NCBI GenBank assembly: GCA_964415245.1
Contig: CAYQAJ010000130.1
Coordinates: forward strand, 1 to 13,975
Source of the DNA: CAYQAJ01 sp964415245
Lineage (GTDB): Bacteria > Planctomycetota > Planctomycetia > Pirellulales > Pirellulaceae
Reading direction: 5' to 3'
DNA length: 13,975 nt
Shown: piece after piece, positions 1-6,879 of the stretch
Position numbering within the stretch: the stretch's first letter is position 1
Layout: every line of letters begins with the position of its first letter
Program-made: the position numbers and the translations under genes
Notes under the pieces: model-generated
Database searches by the model: none
Told to the model about the DNA's origin: nothing
Seen by the model: only the letters and a program-made list of their open reading frames with translations

Positions 1-935
1 TGGCTCTCGGCGAAGCGGGCCACGTAGAGCCAGTGCCGGCCCCAGCGCTCGCCGTAGAGCGGGTTGGCCAGCAATCGATCGAGCAGCCGCTCGTACGCAT
101 CGGGAGCCGTGTCGTTCAGAAACGCGTCGACTTCCTCGGACGTCGGCGGCAGGCCGATGAGATCGAAGTACGCGCGACGAATCAAATCGCGTCGGGCGGC
201 GTGCTCATTCGGCGTGAGGCCGCGCTCGCGAAGCGCCGCGAGGACGAAACGATCGATGGGCGTTTGCGACCAGGTGGATGTGGATGGGTCATCGCCCGCC
301 TGCTCGTCAGGAAGCGGTACAGCGACTAATGGTTGGAATGCCCAGTACTCCTTGCGAGCCGGGTCGATCGTGCGATGAATCCACGCTTGAGGGTCTTTCT
401 CGTCGCGACCGATCGCGCGATCGTACGGAGCGCCCAACTCGATCCAGCGGCCAATGTGGGCAATGGCCTGATCCGAGAGTTTCGCCCCATCGTCGGGCAT
501 GTGGGGCTCTTCCAGGTGCGCGATGAGCTTGTAGAGCCGGCTGTCGGTAGGGCGGCCCAGCGCTACGACCGGCCCATCAACTCCGCCCTTCAAAAAGCCC
601 TCGCGCGTCGTGAGATCGAACTCGTTCTCGGTTGTCTCGCCGCCGTGGCACTTGACGCACCGCGCGACCAGCACGGGCCGCACCTTTTGCTTGAAAAGCT
701 CGATCCCCTGGGCCATCTTCTCGGCGTGCTCGGCGTCCGATTCGTTCGATTCGGGAGCGGGTTCGGACTTGTGCTCAGCCTGAGTCGCGTCCTCGGTCTC
801 TGCTTGTTTTCCCTTTTGACCCGCCACGAGACCACCGTTGCGGCCGGCCAAAGCACCGGCGACTATGGCGATCGCCAAAAGGCATGCGCCCCACAGCTGC
901 ATCTGGCTCGAAACGCTTCGTGCAGGGAGGCTCAT
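1..935 (-). CDS. DUF1549-type exported protein with planctomycete cytochrome c motif, N-terminal part
   Basis: The frame is open from an ATG at 935 through to the left edge, giving 311 visible codons; the C-terminus lies outside the window. Residues 14-31 form a hydrophobic export or anchor segment, followed by a charged linker rich in Glu and Lys. A single heme-binding motif CVKCH lies at residues 93-97, inside the context typical of planctomycete cytochrome c domains (VRPVLVARC before it, and the downstream phrases HMPDDG and IGRWIELGAPYD). From about residue 205 the text matches the start of a DUF1549 domain: TPIDRFVLAAL, then DLIGLPPTSEEVDAFL, then LLANPLYGERWGRHWL. In this family DUF1549 is normally followed by DUF1553, which would be beyond the left edge. 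These proteins are very abundant in planctomycetes; they are exported, presumably heme-binding, and of unproven function. The assignment is firm, the role is not. An extended -10 promoter lies about 80 bases upstream. Confidence 0.92.
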   Translation of the reverse strand, partial: MSLPARSVSSQMQLWGACLLAIAIVAGALAGRNGGLVAGQKGKQAETEDATQAEHKSEPAPESNESDAEHAEKMAQGIELFKQKVRPVLVARCVKCHGGETTENEFDLTTREGFLKGGVDGPVVALGRPTDSRLYKLIAHLEEPHMPDDGAKLSDQAIAHIGRWIELGAPYDRAIGRDEKDPQAWIHRTIDPARKEYWAFQPLVAVPLPDEQAGDDPSTSTWSQTPIDRFVLAALRERGLTPNEHAARRDLIRRAYFDLIGLPPTSEEVDAFLNDTAPDAYERLLDRLLANPLYGERWGRHWLYVARFAES

Positions 936-1012
936 GGCGGGAAAATCCTGTAAGAACTCAGGCTCCCGGAGGGAGGCAGTGCACATTCGGTAAGGCATCA
1001 GGCAGGAAACCC

Positions 1013-1041
1013 AGTATAGCAACCTGCCGCCCGGCGGCCAA
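1013..1041 (-). promoter_or_regulatory. Predicted sigma70-type promoter of the DUF1549 gene
   Basis: On the minus strand a TTGGCC hexamer (1041-1036) and a TATACT hexamer (1018-1013) are separated by exactly 17 bases, and the -10 is preceded by TGC, an extended -10 pattern. A start near 1006 would give a leader of about 70 bases before the ATG at 935. This is pattern evidence only. Confidence 0.45.
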
Positions 1042-1194
1042 ACCGATAAGCGGCGGGTTGGCGTCAGCCGCATCGAAACTCTGTTCTCGCAATGATCCCG
1101 TCAATTCGTCAATCATCGTCAGGTTTAGCGGGAGCGTTTGCCGGCAATTAGAATGCGGTATTACGCCTGTACCCTAAATCTGGAGATGACACCC

Positions 1195-2007
1195 ATGCGC
1201 CGAGTTCGAGTCTTGGTAATAGTCGCCGCGCTTGCGACCTGCTTCTCGCCGGCCTATTGCAGCACGAGTTTCGCTACCGATGACCCAATCGAACGGATCA
1301 TGTCGGCAACGTTTCGCGTCATGGTAAACGGTCAGTCCGCCACCGCGTTCCTCGTGAAGATCGACGCCGTCGAGGAAGGCAACGCACCGCGAATCGTGCT
1401 AGTGACAGCCTCGCATGCATTTGACGGCCCTGACCGCCGCGAATGCCAGGTTGTTCTGCGCCGCCGCCGCGACGACGGCTCCTACGAGCGCAGCGAATTG
1501 GTCGTTCCCCTTCGCCGCGATGGCGATCCTCTGTGGAAGAAGCACCCAGAGCAGGACATTGCCGCGCTTCCCGTCGACCTGCCCGAAGGCGTCGAGGCCG
1601 CGCCTTTCTCGCTCGATCAGATCGCTGACGAGCAGGCGCTTGCGGAGAAGAAGGTGCACGTGGGGCAGGACGTGTGGGTGCCGTGCTTTCCGGCATCGCT
1701 CGAAGGGAACGAGGCGGGTTGGCCGGTGCTGCGTCATGGCAGCGTGGCCAGCCATCCGCTGGTGCCGGTGACGTGGGCCAAGACGTTTCTGATCGATAGC
1801 ACGGTGTTCGGCGGCGACAGCGGCGCGCCGGTTGTGGTCGTCGCGAACGACGCACCGTTGGTTGCGGGCTTGGTGATCGGCATGCACCGGCAGACCGACA
1901 AGTCGTCACTGCCGTTCGAAGAGAAGACGATGCACACGCCGCTGGGAGTGGCGATTGTCGTCCAGGCACGATTCATCCGCGAAACCATCGAGCTGCTGGG
2001 AAAGTGA
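1195..2007 (+). CDS. Exported trypsin-like serine protease
   Basis: The protein is 270 residues from the ATG at 1195. That start is preferred because GGAG at 1182-1185 sits 9 bases upstream and the protein then opens with Arg-rich residues and a hydrophobic signal segment (about residues 4-22). A TTG at 1138 and an ATG at 1186 are in frame but have no well-spaced ribosome site. A chymotrypsin-fold catalytic triad is readable: His74 in LVTASHAF, Asp121 in EQDIAALPV and Ser209 in GGDSGAPVV. The protein likely cleaves peptides in the periplasm or outside the cell; substrate unknown. There are no PDZ or other extra domains, so this is a minimal single-domain protease rather than a DegP/HtrA type. 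It is shorter than HtrA proteins and stands alone, divergent from the DUF1549 gene and convergent with the methyltransferase. A TAGAAT hexamer at 1149-1154 could be its -10, but no convincing -35 was found. Confidence 0.85.
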   Translation: MRRVRVLVIVAALATCFSPAYCSTSFATDDPIERIMSATFRVMVNGQSATAFLVKIDAVEEGNAPRIVLVTASHAFDGPDRRECQVVLRRRRDDGSYERSELVVPLRRDGDPLWKKHPEQDIAALPVDLPEGVEAAPFSLDQIADEQALAEKKVHVGQDVWVPCFPASLEGNEAGWPVLRHGSVASHPLVPVTWAKTFLIDSTVFGGDSGAPVVVVANDAPLVAGLVIGMHRQTDKSSLPFEEKTMHTPLGVAIVVQARFIRETIELLGK

Positions 2008-2056
2008 CGACGCGGCCTGCTTCGTGACGCCCGTTGCCGCATTGTCACAACTCGTC

Positions 2057-2674
2057 CTATCGTCGCGTTGCCGTGCCGAGATAGAGTTCCCCAACAATGC
2101 GCGGCGCGCGTGGCAGGCGATAGCGCTCCAGGTCGTCAAGCGCGAGGCCCGACGATCGCACTAATTCGTCGATCGGCCGGTTCAGATTGCAGCCGCACGC
2201 GATCCATCGCTGCAAGCCGTTCAGCCGGTCCTGCCATCGCGCGACGCGAGGATTATCGCTCTTGCCGTGCTCGAGAAACACAAGCTGCCCGCCGGGCCGG
2301 AGCACGCGAGCGATCTCGGCCAGTGTCCGACTGGCGTCGCACACGGTGCACAGGGTGAAAGTAGATACAACCGAGTCGAAGGAGCCGTCGGCGAAAGGGA
2401 GTTCTTCCGCTCGGCCCAAGACGCGCTGCACGGGAACCGGCGAACCGGCCAGTCGCCGAGCCACTCGATTCGGCAGCATCGACACCGGCTCCAGCGCGAC
2501 AAGCTGCGTCACGCCGTGCCCGTAATACGGCAGATTCAACCCCGTGCCGAAGCCGATTTCGAGCACTCGTCCGCACGCCCGGCCGACTGCCTTGGGGCGC
2601 TCCTTCGCCACCGGCCTCAGCCGCATCAGCCGATCGAGCACGTGCGGAAAGATGTGGCAGGCATACAAACCCAT
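2057..2674 (-). CDS. Class I SAM-dependent methyltransferase
   Basis: A 205-residue Rossmann-fold methyltransferase. The glycine-rich AdoMet motif LEIGFGTG is at residues 38-45, with an acidic residue ending strand beta-2 (E62 in VALEP). The usual later motifs follow: RAEELPFADGSFDSVVS, then VLRPGGQLVFLEHG. The C-terminal half has the arrangement of a phospholipid/METTL7-like or UbiE-like subgroup (EHGKSDNP, then QRWIACGCNLNR). The acceptor substrate cannot be read from the sequence; a small molecule or lipid is more likely than a nucleic acid, by inference from the subgroup. The start at 2674 is the first ATG that keeps the N-terminal helix, with no strong ribosome site before it. It lies 63 bases downstream of the sigma factor gene on the same strand, so the two may be co-transcribed. 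It converges on the protease gene with a 49-base gap. Confidence 0.88.
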   Translation of the reverse strand: MGLYACHIFPHVLDRLMRLRPVAKERPKAVGRACGRVLEIGFGTGLNLPYYGHGVTQLVALEPVSMLPNRVARRLAGSPVPVQRVLGRAEELPFADGSFDSVVSTFTLCTVCDASRTLAEIARVLRPGGQLVFLEHGKSDNPRVARWQDRLNGLQRWIACGCNLNRPIDELVRSSGLALDDLERYRLPRAPRIVGELYLGTATRR

Positions 2675-2737
2675 CAGCGAGGTCCGCCGATTCGTTCAAG
2701 TTGAAAAGGGGATGAGACCCGTTGGGCGCGGCGCTCG

Positions 2738-3352
2738 CTACACCGATTTTGTTTCGTCGTCCAGAAGCGTCTGCAACCGCCGCAGCGAACGCGTGAGCAT
2801 TACGCGTACGGCAGCGTCGCTCTTGTTCAGCTTCTCCGCAATCTGCTTCGATGGCAGGTTCTCGACGTATCGCATGCGCAGAGCGTCGCGCTGCTCGGCG
2901 GGGAGTTGCTCCAATGCATCCAGCAGGCGTGCCTCGCGGACGTTGCGCGAGAAAGCCTTGCTGGGCGTGGTGATGCTGTTGACCAACAGGTCGATCAGTC
3001 CGGCCCGCTGCGAATCGTCGCCGGGGCCGCCCAGCGGAACTTCGCGGTGTGCGGCGCGCTTGCCGGAGGCGACGAATCGCCGGTGGGCGTCGATGATCCG
3101 CCGTTGGGCAACCTGGCATAGCCACCCAAACGGGTCGCGGTCGCCCAACTCCAACTGGGGCAGGGCTCGCACGGCCTCGGCGCTCACTTCCTGCAGGATG
3201 TCTTCCGCCTCCACCTTGCGCCGCAGCGAAGAGCCGAGCTGCCGTTCGATGAAGCCCAAGAGTTGCGGTCGCCGCGCTTGCATGTACTGCGCCAAGGCGG
3301 ATACGTCGCCCGAACGAACGCGATCGGCAAACTCGTCGCTACTCGACGACAT
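2738..3352 (-). CDS. ECF-type RNA polymerase sigma factor (planctomycete kinase-associated type)
   Basis: A 204-residue sigma factor with regions 2 and 4 only. Region 2 includes DILQEV at residues 51-56 and the DNA-contacting stretch FGWLCQVAQRRIIDAHRR (about 76-93). Region 4 runs from about 148 to 198 (LPAEQRDALRMRYVENLPSKQ, then a helix-turn-helix with DAAVRVMLTRSLRRLQ). It would direct RNA polymerase to a specific promoter set. The start at 3352 is chosen over an upstream in-frame ATG (3535) because GAGG sits about 9 bases before it and the extra 61 residues would be intergenic sequence without family resemblance. No anti-sigma factor gene is adjacent. Instead a transmembrane Ser/Thr kinase is divergent 204 bases away, an arrangement described in planctomycetes where kinases are thought to control the sigma factor. 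Control by that kinase is inferred from position. Confidence 0.92.
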   Translation of the reverse strand: MSSSSDEFADRVRSGDVSALAQYMQARRPQLLGFIERQLGSSLRRKVEAEDILQEVSAEAVRALPQLELGDRDPFGWLCQVAQRRIIDAHRRFVASGKRAAHREVPLGGPGDDSQRAGLIDLLVNSITTPSKAFSRNVREARLLDALEQLPAEQRDALRMRYVENLPSKQIAEKLNKSDAAVRVMLTRSLRRLQTLLDDETKSV

Positions 3353-3453
3353 GACGATGGTCCTCAGTCCGTGGGTGCCGCGGCAGTTCTCCGCGGCGGC
3401 GCCTCTATCGTAGATCAACGTCGCCCGGCGCGGAATGCCCCCAGGTGGCTGGA

Positions 3454-3530
3454 TTGCCATGGCAAGTGGTACAGTATCGTTTGCCGGCACATGCTCAATC
3501 GGCACACTTCCCGTAGTGCTGAATCGGCAC
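3454..3530. promoter_or_regulatory. Putative operator region between sigma factor and kinase genes
   Basis: The 204-base divergent gap holds a perfect 12-bp palindrome TTGCCATGGCAA (3454-3465) and three CGGCAC boxes at 3485-3490, 3500-3505 and 3525-3530. The last two are part of identical 9-mers AATCGGCAC spaced 25 bases apart, start to start. A regulator shared by both genes, or the sigma factor itself, could bind here. No convincing standard -35/-10 pair was found for either gene, which fits ECF-type control but does not prove it. Confidence 0.28.
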
Positions 3531-3556
3531 CGCACGTCTGATAACTACTCGGCCTG

Positions 3557-5890
3557 ATGGAACTGCAAATCGACCAAGCCAGTGCTGCCTGGGACGTGTT
3601 GGCCCAACACGTCGAAGCGTTCCTTGGGCAGTGGGAAGAGCAAGCCGAACCGCCACGGCTCGACGAGCACCTCCCACCGGAACCCGCCGAGCTGCGGCGC
3701 TTGACCCTGATCGAGCTGGTGAAGGTCGACTTGGAGTACCGCTGGCAGCGCGAGAGGCCCGCCAGGCGGATCGAAGAGTACATTGCCGAGTTTCCGGAAC
3801 TGCTCGAAGAAGGCCAAGCGCCTTGTGAGCTGATCTACGAGGAGTATCACGTTCGCCGCTCGGCGGGCGACGACGTAGGATCGCAGGAATACTACGATCG
3901 TTTTCCCACCCAGGCTGAAGCGCTGCGACGGTTGATGGGGCTGAACGAACCGACCATCACGTTGTCGCTGCACGGGACCACCACTCGCCGCGTCGATGCG
4001 GATGCCGGCGATTCGGTCGACGACTTCGATCTGCTCCTGGAACTGGGGCGCGGCGCCTTCGCCACGGTGTTTCTCGCTCGACAAAAGTCGATGCAGCGCG
4101 TCGTGGCGCTCAAGGTATCGGCCGATCAGGGAGCCGAGCCGCAAACGCTGGCCCAGCTCGATCACGCGGGAATCGTGCGCGTGTTCGATCAGCGCGTGCT
4201 GGCCGAGCGCAGGATGCGGCTGTTATACATGGAGTTCGTCGCCGCCGGCACGCTGCAAAACGTGGTGACGCGGCTTCGCGGAGTGCCGCCACAACAGCGC
4301 GGCCGCAAGCTGCTGGAATGTCTCGACGCCGAGCTCGCCAGGGTAGGACAGGCGGCGCCCAGCGATTCGCCGGCGCGACGGTTGCTCGCCGCGACAAGCT
4401 GGCCGGCAATTGTTTGCCGCATGGGGGCCCGGCTCGCCCAGGCGCTCGACTACGCGCATCGTCGCGGCGTGCTGCACCGCGACGTGAAGCCGGCGAACAT
4501 CCTGCTTACCGGCGATGGCACGCCCAAGCTGGTCGACTTCAACATCAGCTTCTGTTCCCAGCTCGACGGCGCCACGCCTGCCGCGTACTTCGGCGGCAGC
4601 CTGGCCTACATGTCGCCCGAGCAGCTCGAAGCCTGCAACCCGCACCACAAGCGCGATGTCGCGGAGTTGGACGAGCGCGGCGATATTTTTTCATTGGGGG
4701 TGGTGCTGTGGGAGCTTCTATTGGGGCAGCGGCCATTTCGCGATGGATCGCTTGGTGGAGGTTGGTCGGCGATGCTCGAGGCAATGGCCTTTCGCCGGCG
4801 CGAGGGGCAAATTGAGGAAGAGCCCACCGCTCCGCACAACGCCTGCCACGCGCAGCTCGTGCAAGTGTTGAAAAAGTGCATGGCGCCGGAACCTGATGAA
4901 CGATTTGCCAGCGGCGACGAGCTGGCGCGCGAGCTGCTATTGTGTTTGCATCCGCGTGCTCGGCGGTTGATGCAAAAGCCATCGTGCGGGGTGCGCCGCT
5001 GGGTCGCGCGATTTCCTCTTGTGGCGGTGCTGCTGGTTGCACTTGCGCCCAACGCGCTGGCCGGTTGGTTCAATTACGCCTATAACAAGTCGGCCATCAT
5101 CGAGCAGCGTCCCGACGCACAGCGGGCGTTCTGGAATGTGCAACTGGCGATCAATTCGATCGCCTTTCCCGCCGGGGCGATCATCGCGTGTGCGCTCGCC
5201 TGGCCCGTGGCTGCGGCTATGCGGAAGCAGATAAAGGGGACAGGTCTAATTTCCGGCGGTGAAGATGGAGTCAGTGCCGGATCGCGTCACACGGACAACG
5301 TGGACTCACGGGAGGACGGACGGAAATTAGACCTGTCCCCTTTATCTGCGCCCGACCACGGCGCTCGCATCCGCCGCCGCGCCTTGGCTCTGGGGCATTA
5401 CGCGGCGTTAGTAGGCGTGGCCTTGTGGGTCGGCGCCGGTCCGGCCTATCCCGTAAGCCTGCGCGTGCTGGAAGCCCAGCTCCAGCCGATTGACTATCTG
5501 CACTTCTGCGCTTCGCTAGCGCTGTGCGGGTTGATTGCAGCCGCGTATCCCTTCTTCGGCGTGACGTGGATCTCAGTCCGCGTGCTGTATCCGGCGCTAT
5601 TGCGTGGCCAATCGGCCGTCGAGCAGGACGACGCGACCCTCTCGCGGCTCGGGCGCAGTGCGGGGCTGTACCTTTTGGTAGCGGGGGGAGTGCCTCTGTT
5701 GGGCGTGGCACTGCTAGTGCTTTCGGCCCAGGCCACGCAGGTGCAAAACCCAGCCGCCCTCGGCGTGTTGAGTATCGCGGGTCTGGCCGGTTTCTCGATC
5801 GCGTACCTGCTGTACGTCGTGATCCAACGCGATCTGTCCGCGCTGCGAATCGTCGTCGCCGGGCTCGACGCCGAGTCGGGCGAACGGTAA
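3557..5890 (+). CDS. Transmembrane Ser/Thr protein kinase (Hanks type), carrying an in-frame repeat insertion
   Basis: A 777-residue protein. Residues 1-150 are an acidic N-terminal region of the sort that precedes kinase domains in planctomycetes (ELVKVDLEYRWQRERP, then ELIYEEYHVRR). The kinase domain spans about 155-475: glycine loop GRGAF (164-168), Lys186 in VALKV, a likely alpha-C Glu194, catalytic loop HRDVKPANIL (307-316), metal-site Asp327 and the SPE version of APE (353-355). DFG is replaced by DFN (327-329). The alpha-C/beta-4 side of the N-lobe is short, and an insert lies before the catalytic loop. Six membrane segments follow at about 486-505, 531-553, 615-640, 647-671, 704-725 and 735-757, so the C-terminus is probably a membrane sensor. 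Residues 557-598, in the predicted cytoplasmic loop between segments 2 and 3, are encoded by an inverted-repeat element. The start at 3557 follows an in-frame stop at 3542. It is divergent from the sigma factor gene, its probable partner. Confidence 0.93.
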   Translation: MELQIDQASAAWDVLAQHVEAFLGQWEEQAEPPRLDEHLPPEPAELRRLTLIELVKVDLEYRWQRERPARRIEEYIAEFPELLEEGQAPCELIYEEYHVRRSAGDDVGSQEYYDRFPTQAEALRRLMGLNEPTITLSLHGTTTRRVDADAGDSVDDFDLLLELGRGAFATVFLARQKSMQRVVALKVSADQGAEPQTLAQLDHAGIVRVFDQRVLAERRMRLLYMEFVAAGTLQNVVTRLRGVPPQQRGRKLLECLDAELARVGQAAPSDSPARRLLAATSWPAIVCRMGARLAQALDYAHRRGVLHRDVKPANILLTGDGTPKLVDFNISFCSQLDGATPAAYFGGSLAYMSPEQLEACNPHHKRDVAELDERGDIFSLGVVLWELLLGQRPFRDGSLGGGWSAMLEAMAFRRREGQIEEEPTAPHNACHAQLVQVLKKCMAPEPDERFASGDELARELLLCLHPRARRLMQKPSCGVRRWVARFPLVAVLLVALAPNALAGWFNYAYNKSAIIEQRPDAQRAFWNVQLAINSIAFPAGAIIACALAWPVAAAMRKQIKGTGLISGGEDGVSAGSRHTDNVDSREDGRKLDLSPLSAPDHGARIRRRALALGHYAALVGVALWVGAGPAYPVSLRVLEAQLQPIDYLHFCASLALCGLIAAAYPFFGVTWISVRVLYPALLRGQSAVEQDDATLSRLGRSAGLYLLVAGGVPLLGVALLVLSAQATQVQNPAALGVLSIAGLAGFSIAYLLYVVIQRDLSALRIVVAGLDAESGER
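5227..5349. repeat. Inverted-repeat mobile element (REPIN/MITE-like) inside the kinase gene
   Basis: Two perfect 29-bp inverted copies (5227-5255 and 5321-5349), each with the core GGGGACAGGTCTAATTT, flank a 65-base unique centre. The total is 123 bases, a multiple of three, and the read-through frame has no stop, so it adds 41 codons to the kinase. Because the arms are inverted, both strands encode the same IKGTGLIS peptide at the arm. The element carries no transposase and would need one encoded elsewhere. The paired-arm layout resembles a REPIN or a small non-autonomous transposon; which family is uncertain. The outer flanks share only a GC dinucleotide, so no clear target duplication is visible. 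Confidence 0.8.
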
Positions 5891-5996
5891 CCAGCTCTCG
5901 AAATGGCATGCCACATCGCCGTTTCGGAAGCGGGAGCTCGGTCCACGGTCAAGATACTTCGCGATCTTGCCGTCTTCGCGGTTCGTGCCGGCGACG

Positions 5997-6122
5997 TCAA
6001 TTCTCAAGCGCAACACGCAGTCCCGCTGGGCCGAGAACTTCCGCAGGGGTGCGGTAGCCGAGACGTTTTCGTGGTCGATCGTTCAAGAGTGAGACGGCGT
6101 TCTCCAACGTCGAGAGCGGCAA
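5997..6122 (-). pseudogene. IS30-like transposase, C-terminal remnant
   Basis: The minus-strand frame ending at TGA 5999-5997 encodes 41 residues including LLNDRPRKRLGYRTPAEVL and ending in RVALEN. This is the typical end of IS30-family transposases (N-x-RPRK-x-LGY-x-TP-x-E-V, then VAL near the C-terminus). An in-frame TGA lies about 20 codons upstream of the recognisable part and no catalytic DDE core is present, so only the 3' end survives. It overlaps the last codons of the SRPBCC gene in another frame. The DNA from 5996 down to about 5891 may be the rest of the element's end, but no terminal inverted repeat was confirmed. Confidence 0.7.
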
Positions 6123-6634
6123 GTTGAGTCGTCGATCGTTAAGTCTGCCGCGTCATTTTGTCCGGCCCGCGCCGCCTCGGCGGCCAGACGCTGCCAGTTG
6201 CGAAACACGAAGCGGTGTACCTTTTTTAGCCCGAACCACAGCATGGCGCCTTTCGCCGTGCGAAACCAGCCGATGATCTCCAGCCGCGTGGTGCGAGTCG
6301 CTCGCGTGCCGCCTGCGTCGGTCGGCGTGAGCGAGAACTCTTCGACGATCGTCGGCACGCACGGCTTGAAGTAGATGTCGGTTTGCTCCATGCGAAAGGC
6401 AAGACGACGCGGCTCGTCCCACACGAGGATTCTCTGCTCGATGGTGCCGCGATCTGAGATGCACTGCCGCGTGCTCCCCACGCTGCCAGGACCTTCGGGA
6501 AGCCGACACTCCTTCGGCTGCGGAACGCCCAGCCCGAACAGGCAGGAATGGGTCGGCTCCATCCGCGAATTGCACAACAGCGGCCACACGACCTCGGGCG
6601 ACTCTCGGAAGTGCCAGGTGGTTTTGACGATCAT
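6083..6634 (-). CDS. SRPBCC-family (START-like/polyketide cyclase-type) protein with altered C-terminus
   Basis: A 183-residue protein with a strong ribosome site: GAGGAG lies 6 bases before the ATG at 6634. The opening MIVKTTWHFRESPEVVWPLL is a typical SRPBCC N-terminal strand and helix. The later alternating strands also fit (ERILVWDEPRRLAF-like text, then VEEFSLTPTDAGGTRATRT). The fold forms a hydrophobic cavity for a small lipid-like or aromatic ligand; the ligand and role here are unknown. The usual length is about 145-165 residues. The last 20 or so residues (from about 164) have low-complexity Arg/Ser-rich text and are encoded by DNA that reads as IS30 transposase in another frame. The native C-terminus has therefore probably been replaced or extended. 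The cavity-forming part seems complete, so the protein may still work. It lies 245 bases downstream of the giant gene on the same strand. Confidence 0.78.
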   Translation of the reverse strand: MIVKTTWHFRESPEVVWPLLCNSRMEPTHSCLFGLGVPQPKECRLPEGPGSVGSTRQCISDRGTIEQRILVWDEPRRLAFRMEQTDIYFKPCVPTIVEEFSLTPTDAGGTRATRTTRLEIIGWFRTAKGAMLWFGLKKVHRFVFRNWQRLAAEAARAGQNDAADLTIDDSTCRSRRWRTPSHS

Positions 6635-6763
6635 GTCGGGCTCCTCAGATGAGCGACGCAGGCGAATGCGTTACGCCGCCCCCAACTCGCTCACGGGAGC
6701 AACCGCAATGGAAGCGACCGATTAACAGCCACCGCGCGGGTTTGCCGAATCGGACCTTGGGTT

Positions 6764-6791
6764 TAGGTCCCGCCCGGCGGGCGGGACCTAC
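6764..6791 (-). repeat. REP-like palindrome (GTAG plus hairpin)
   Basis: On the minus strand the tetranucleotide GTAG (6791-6788) begins a perfect 12-bp stem (TAGGTCCCGCCC with GGGCGGGACCTA) around a 3-base loop. GTAG followed by a GC-rich hairpin is the hallmark of REP sequences mobilised by RAYT transposases. It lies just past the giant gene and could also act as an RNA 3' end stabiliser or terminator, although no T-run follows. Family assignment is inferred from shape. Confidence 0.6.
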
Positions 6792-6824
6792 TTCCCCGCG
6801 TCCCCCAATTCACGGGTCAGTCAG

Positions 6825-6856
6825 GTGGCGGCGCGGAGCGCCACATGAATGTGGCG
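6825..6856. repeat. Double hairpin downstream of the giant gene
   Basis: A perfect 8-bp stem CGCCACAT/ATGTGGCG with a 2-base GA spacer (6839-6856) is preceded by a GTGGCG copy (6825-6830) that can pair alternatively with the same CGCCAC strand. It begins 24 bases past the stop codon of the giant gene, so in its transcript it would form a 3' structure. The exclusive pairing choices make it either a terminator-like element or a dispersed repeat. There is no T-tract. Confidence 0.4.
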
Positions 6857-6879
6857 GCTAACGGGCAGATTGCCGGTGT

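Noticed and set aside
333..953. 206-codon plus-strand frame opposite the DUF1549 gene
   Set aside because: The minus-strand frame carries CVKCH and DUF1549 motifs; the plus-strand frame is its shadow.
2008..2056. Possible bidirectional terminator between protease and methyltransferase (GTGAC/GTCAC)
   Set aside because: Only a 5-bp stem with a long loop and no T-run.
2253..3125. 290-codon minus-strand frame bridging sigma factor and methyltransferase
   Set aside because: It is out of frame with both recognised proteins and has an Arg/Ala-rich shadow composition.
2544..3413. 289-codon plus-strand frame across the methyltransferase and sigma factor genes
   Set aside because: It overlaps two genes with clear motifs on the other strand; its translation is Arg/Ser-rich without family resemblance.
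3353..3535. Upstream in-frame extension of the sigma factor to an ATG at 3535
   Set aside because: The extra 61 residues have no sigma-factor similarity and would cover the divergent promoter region; the ATG at 3352 has a well-spaced GAGG.
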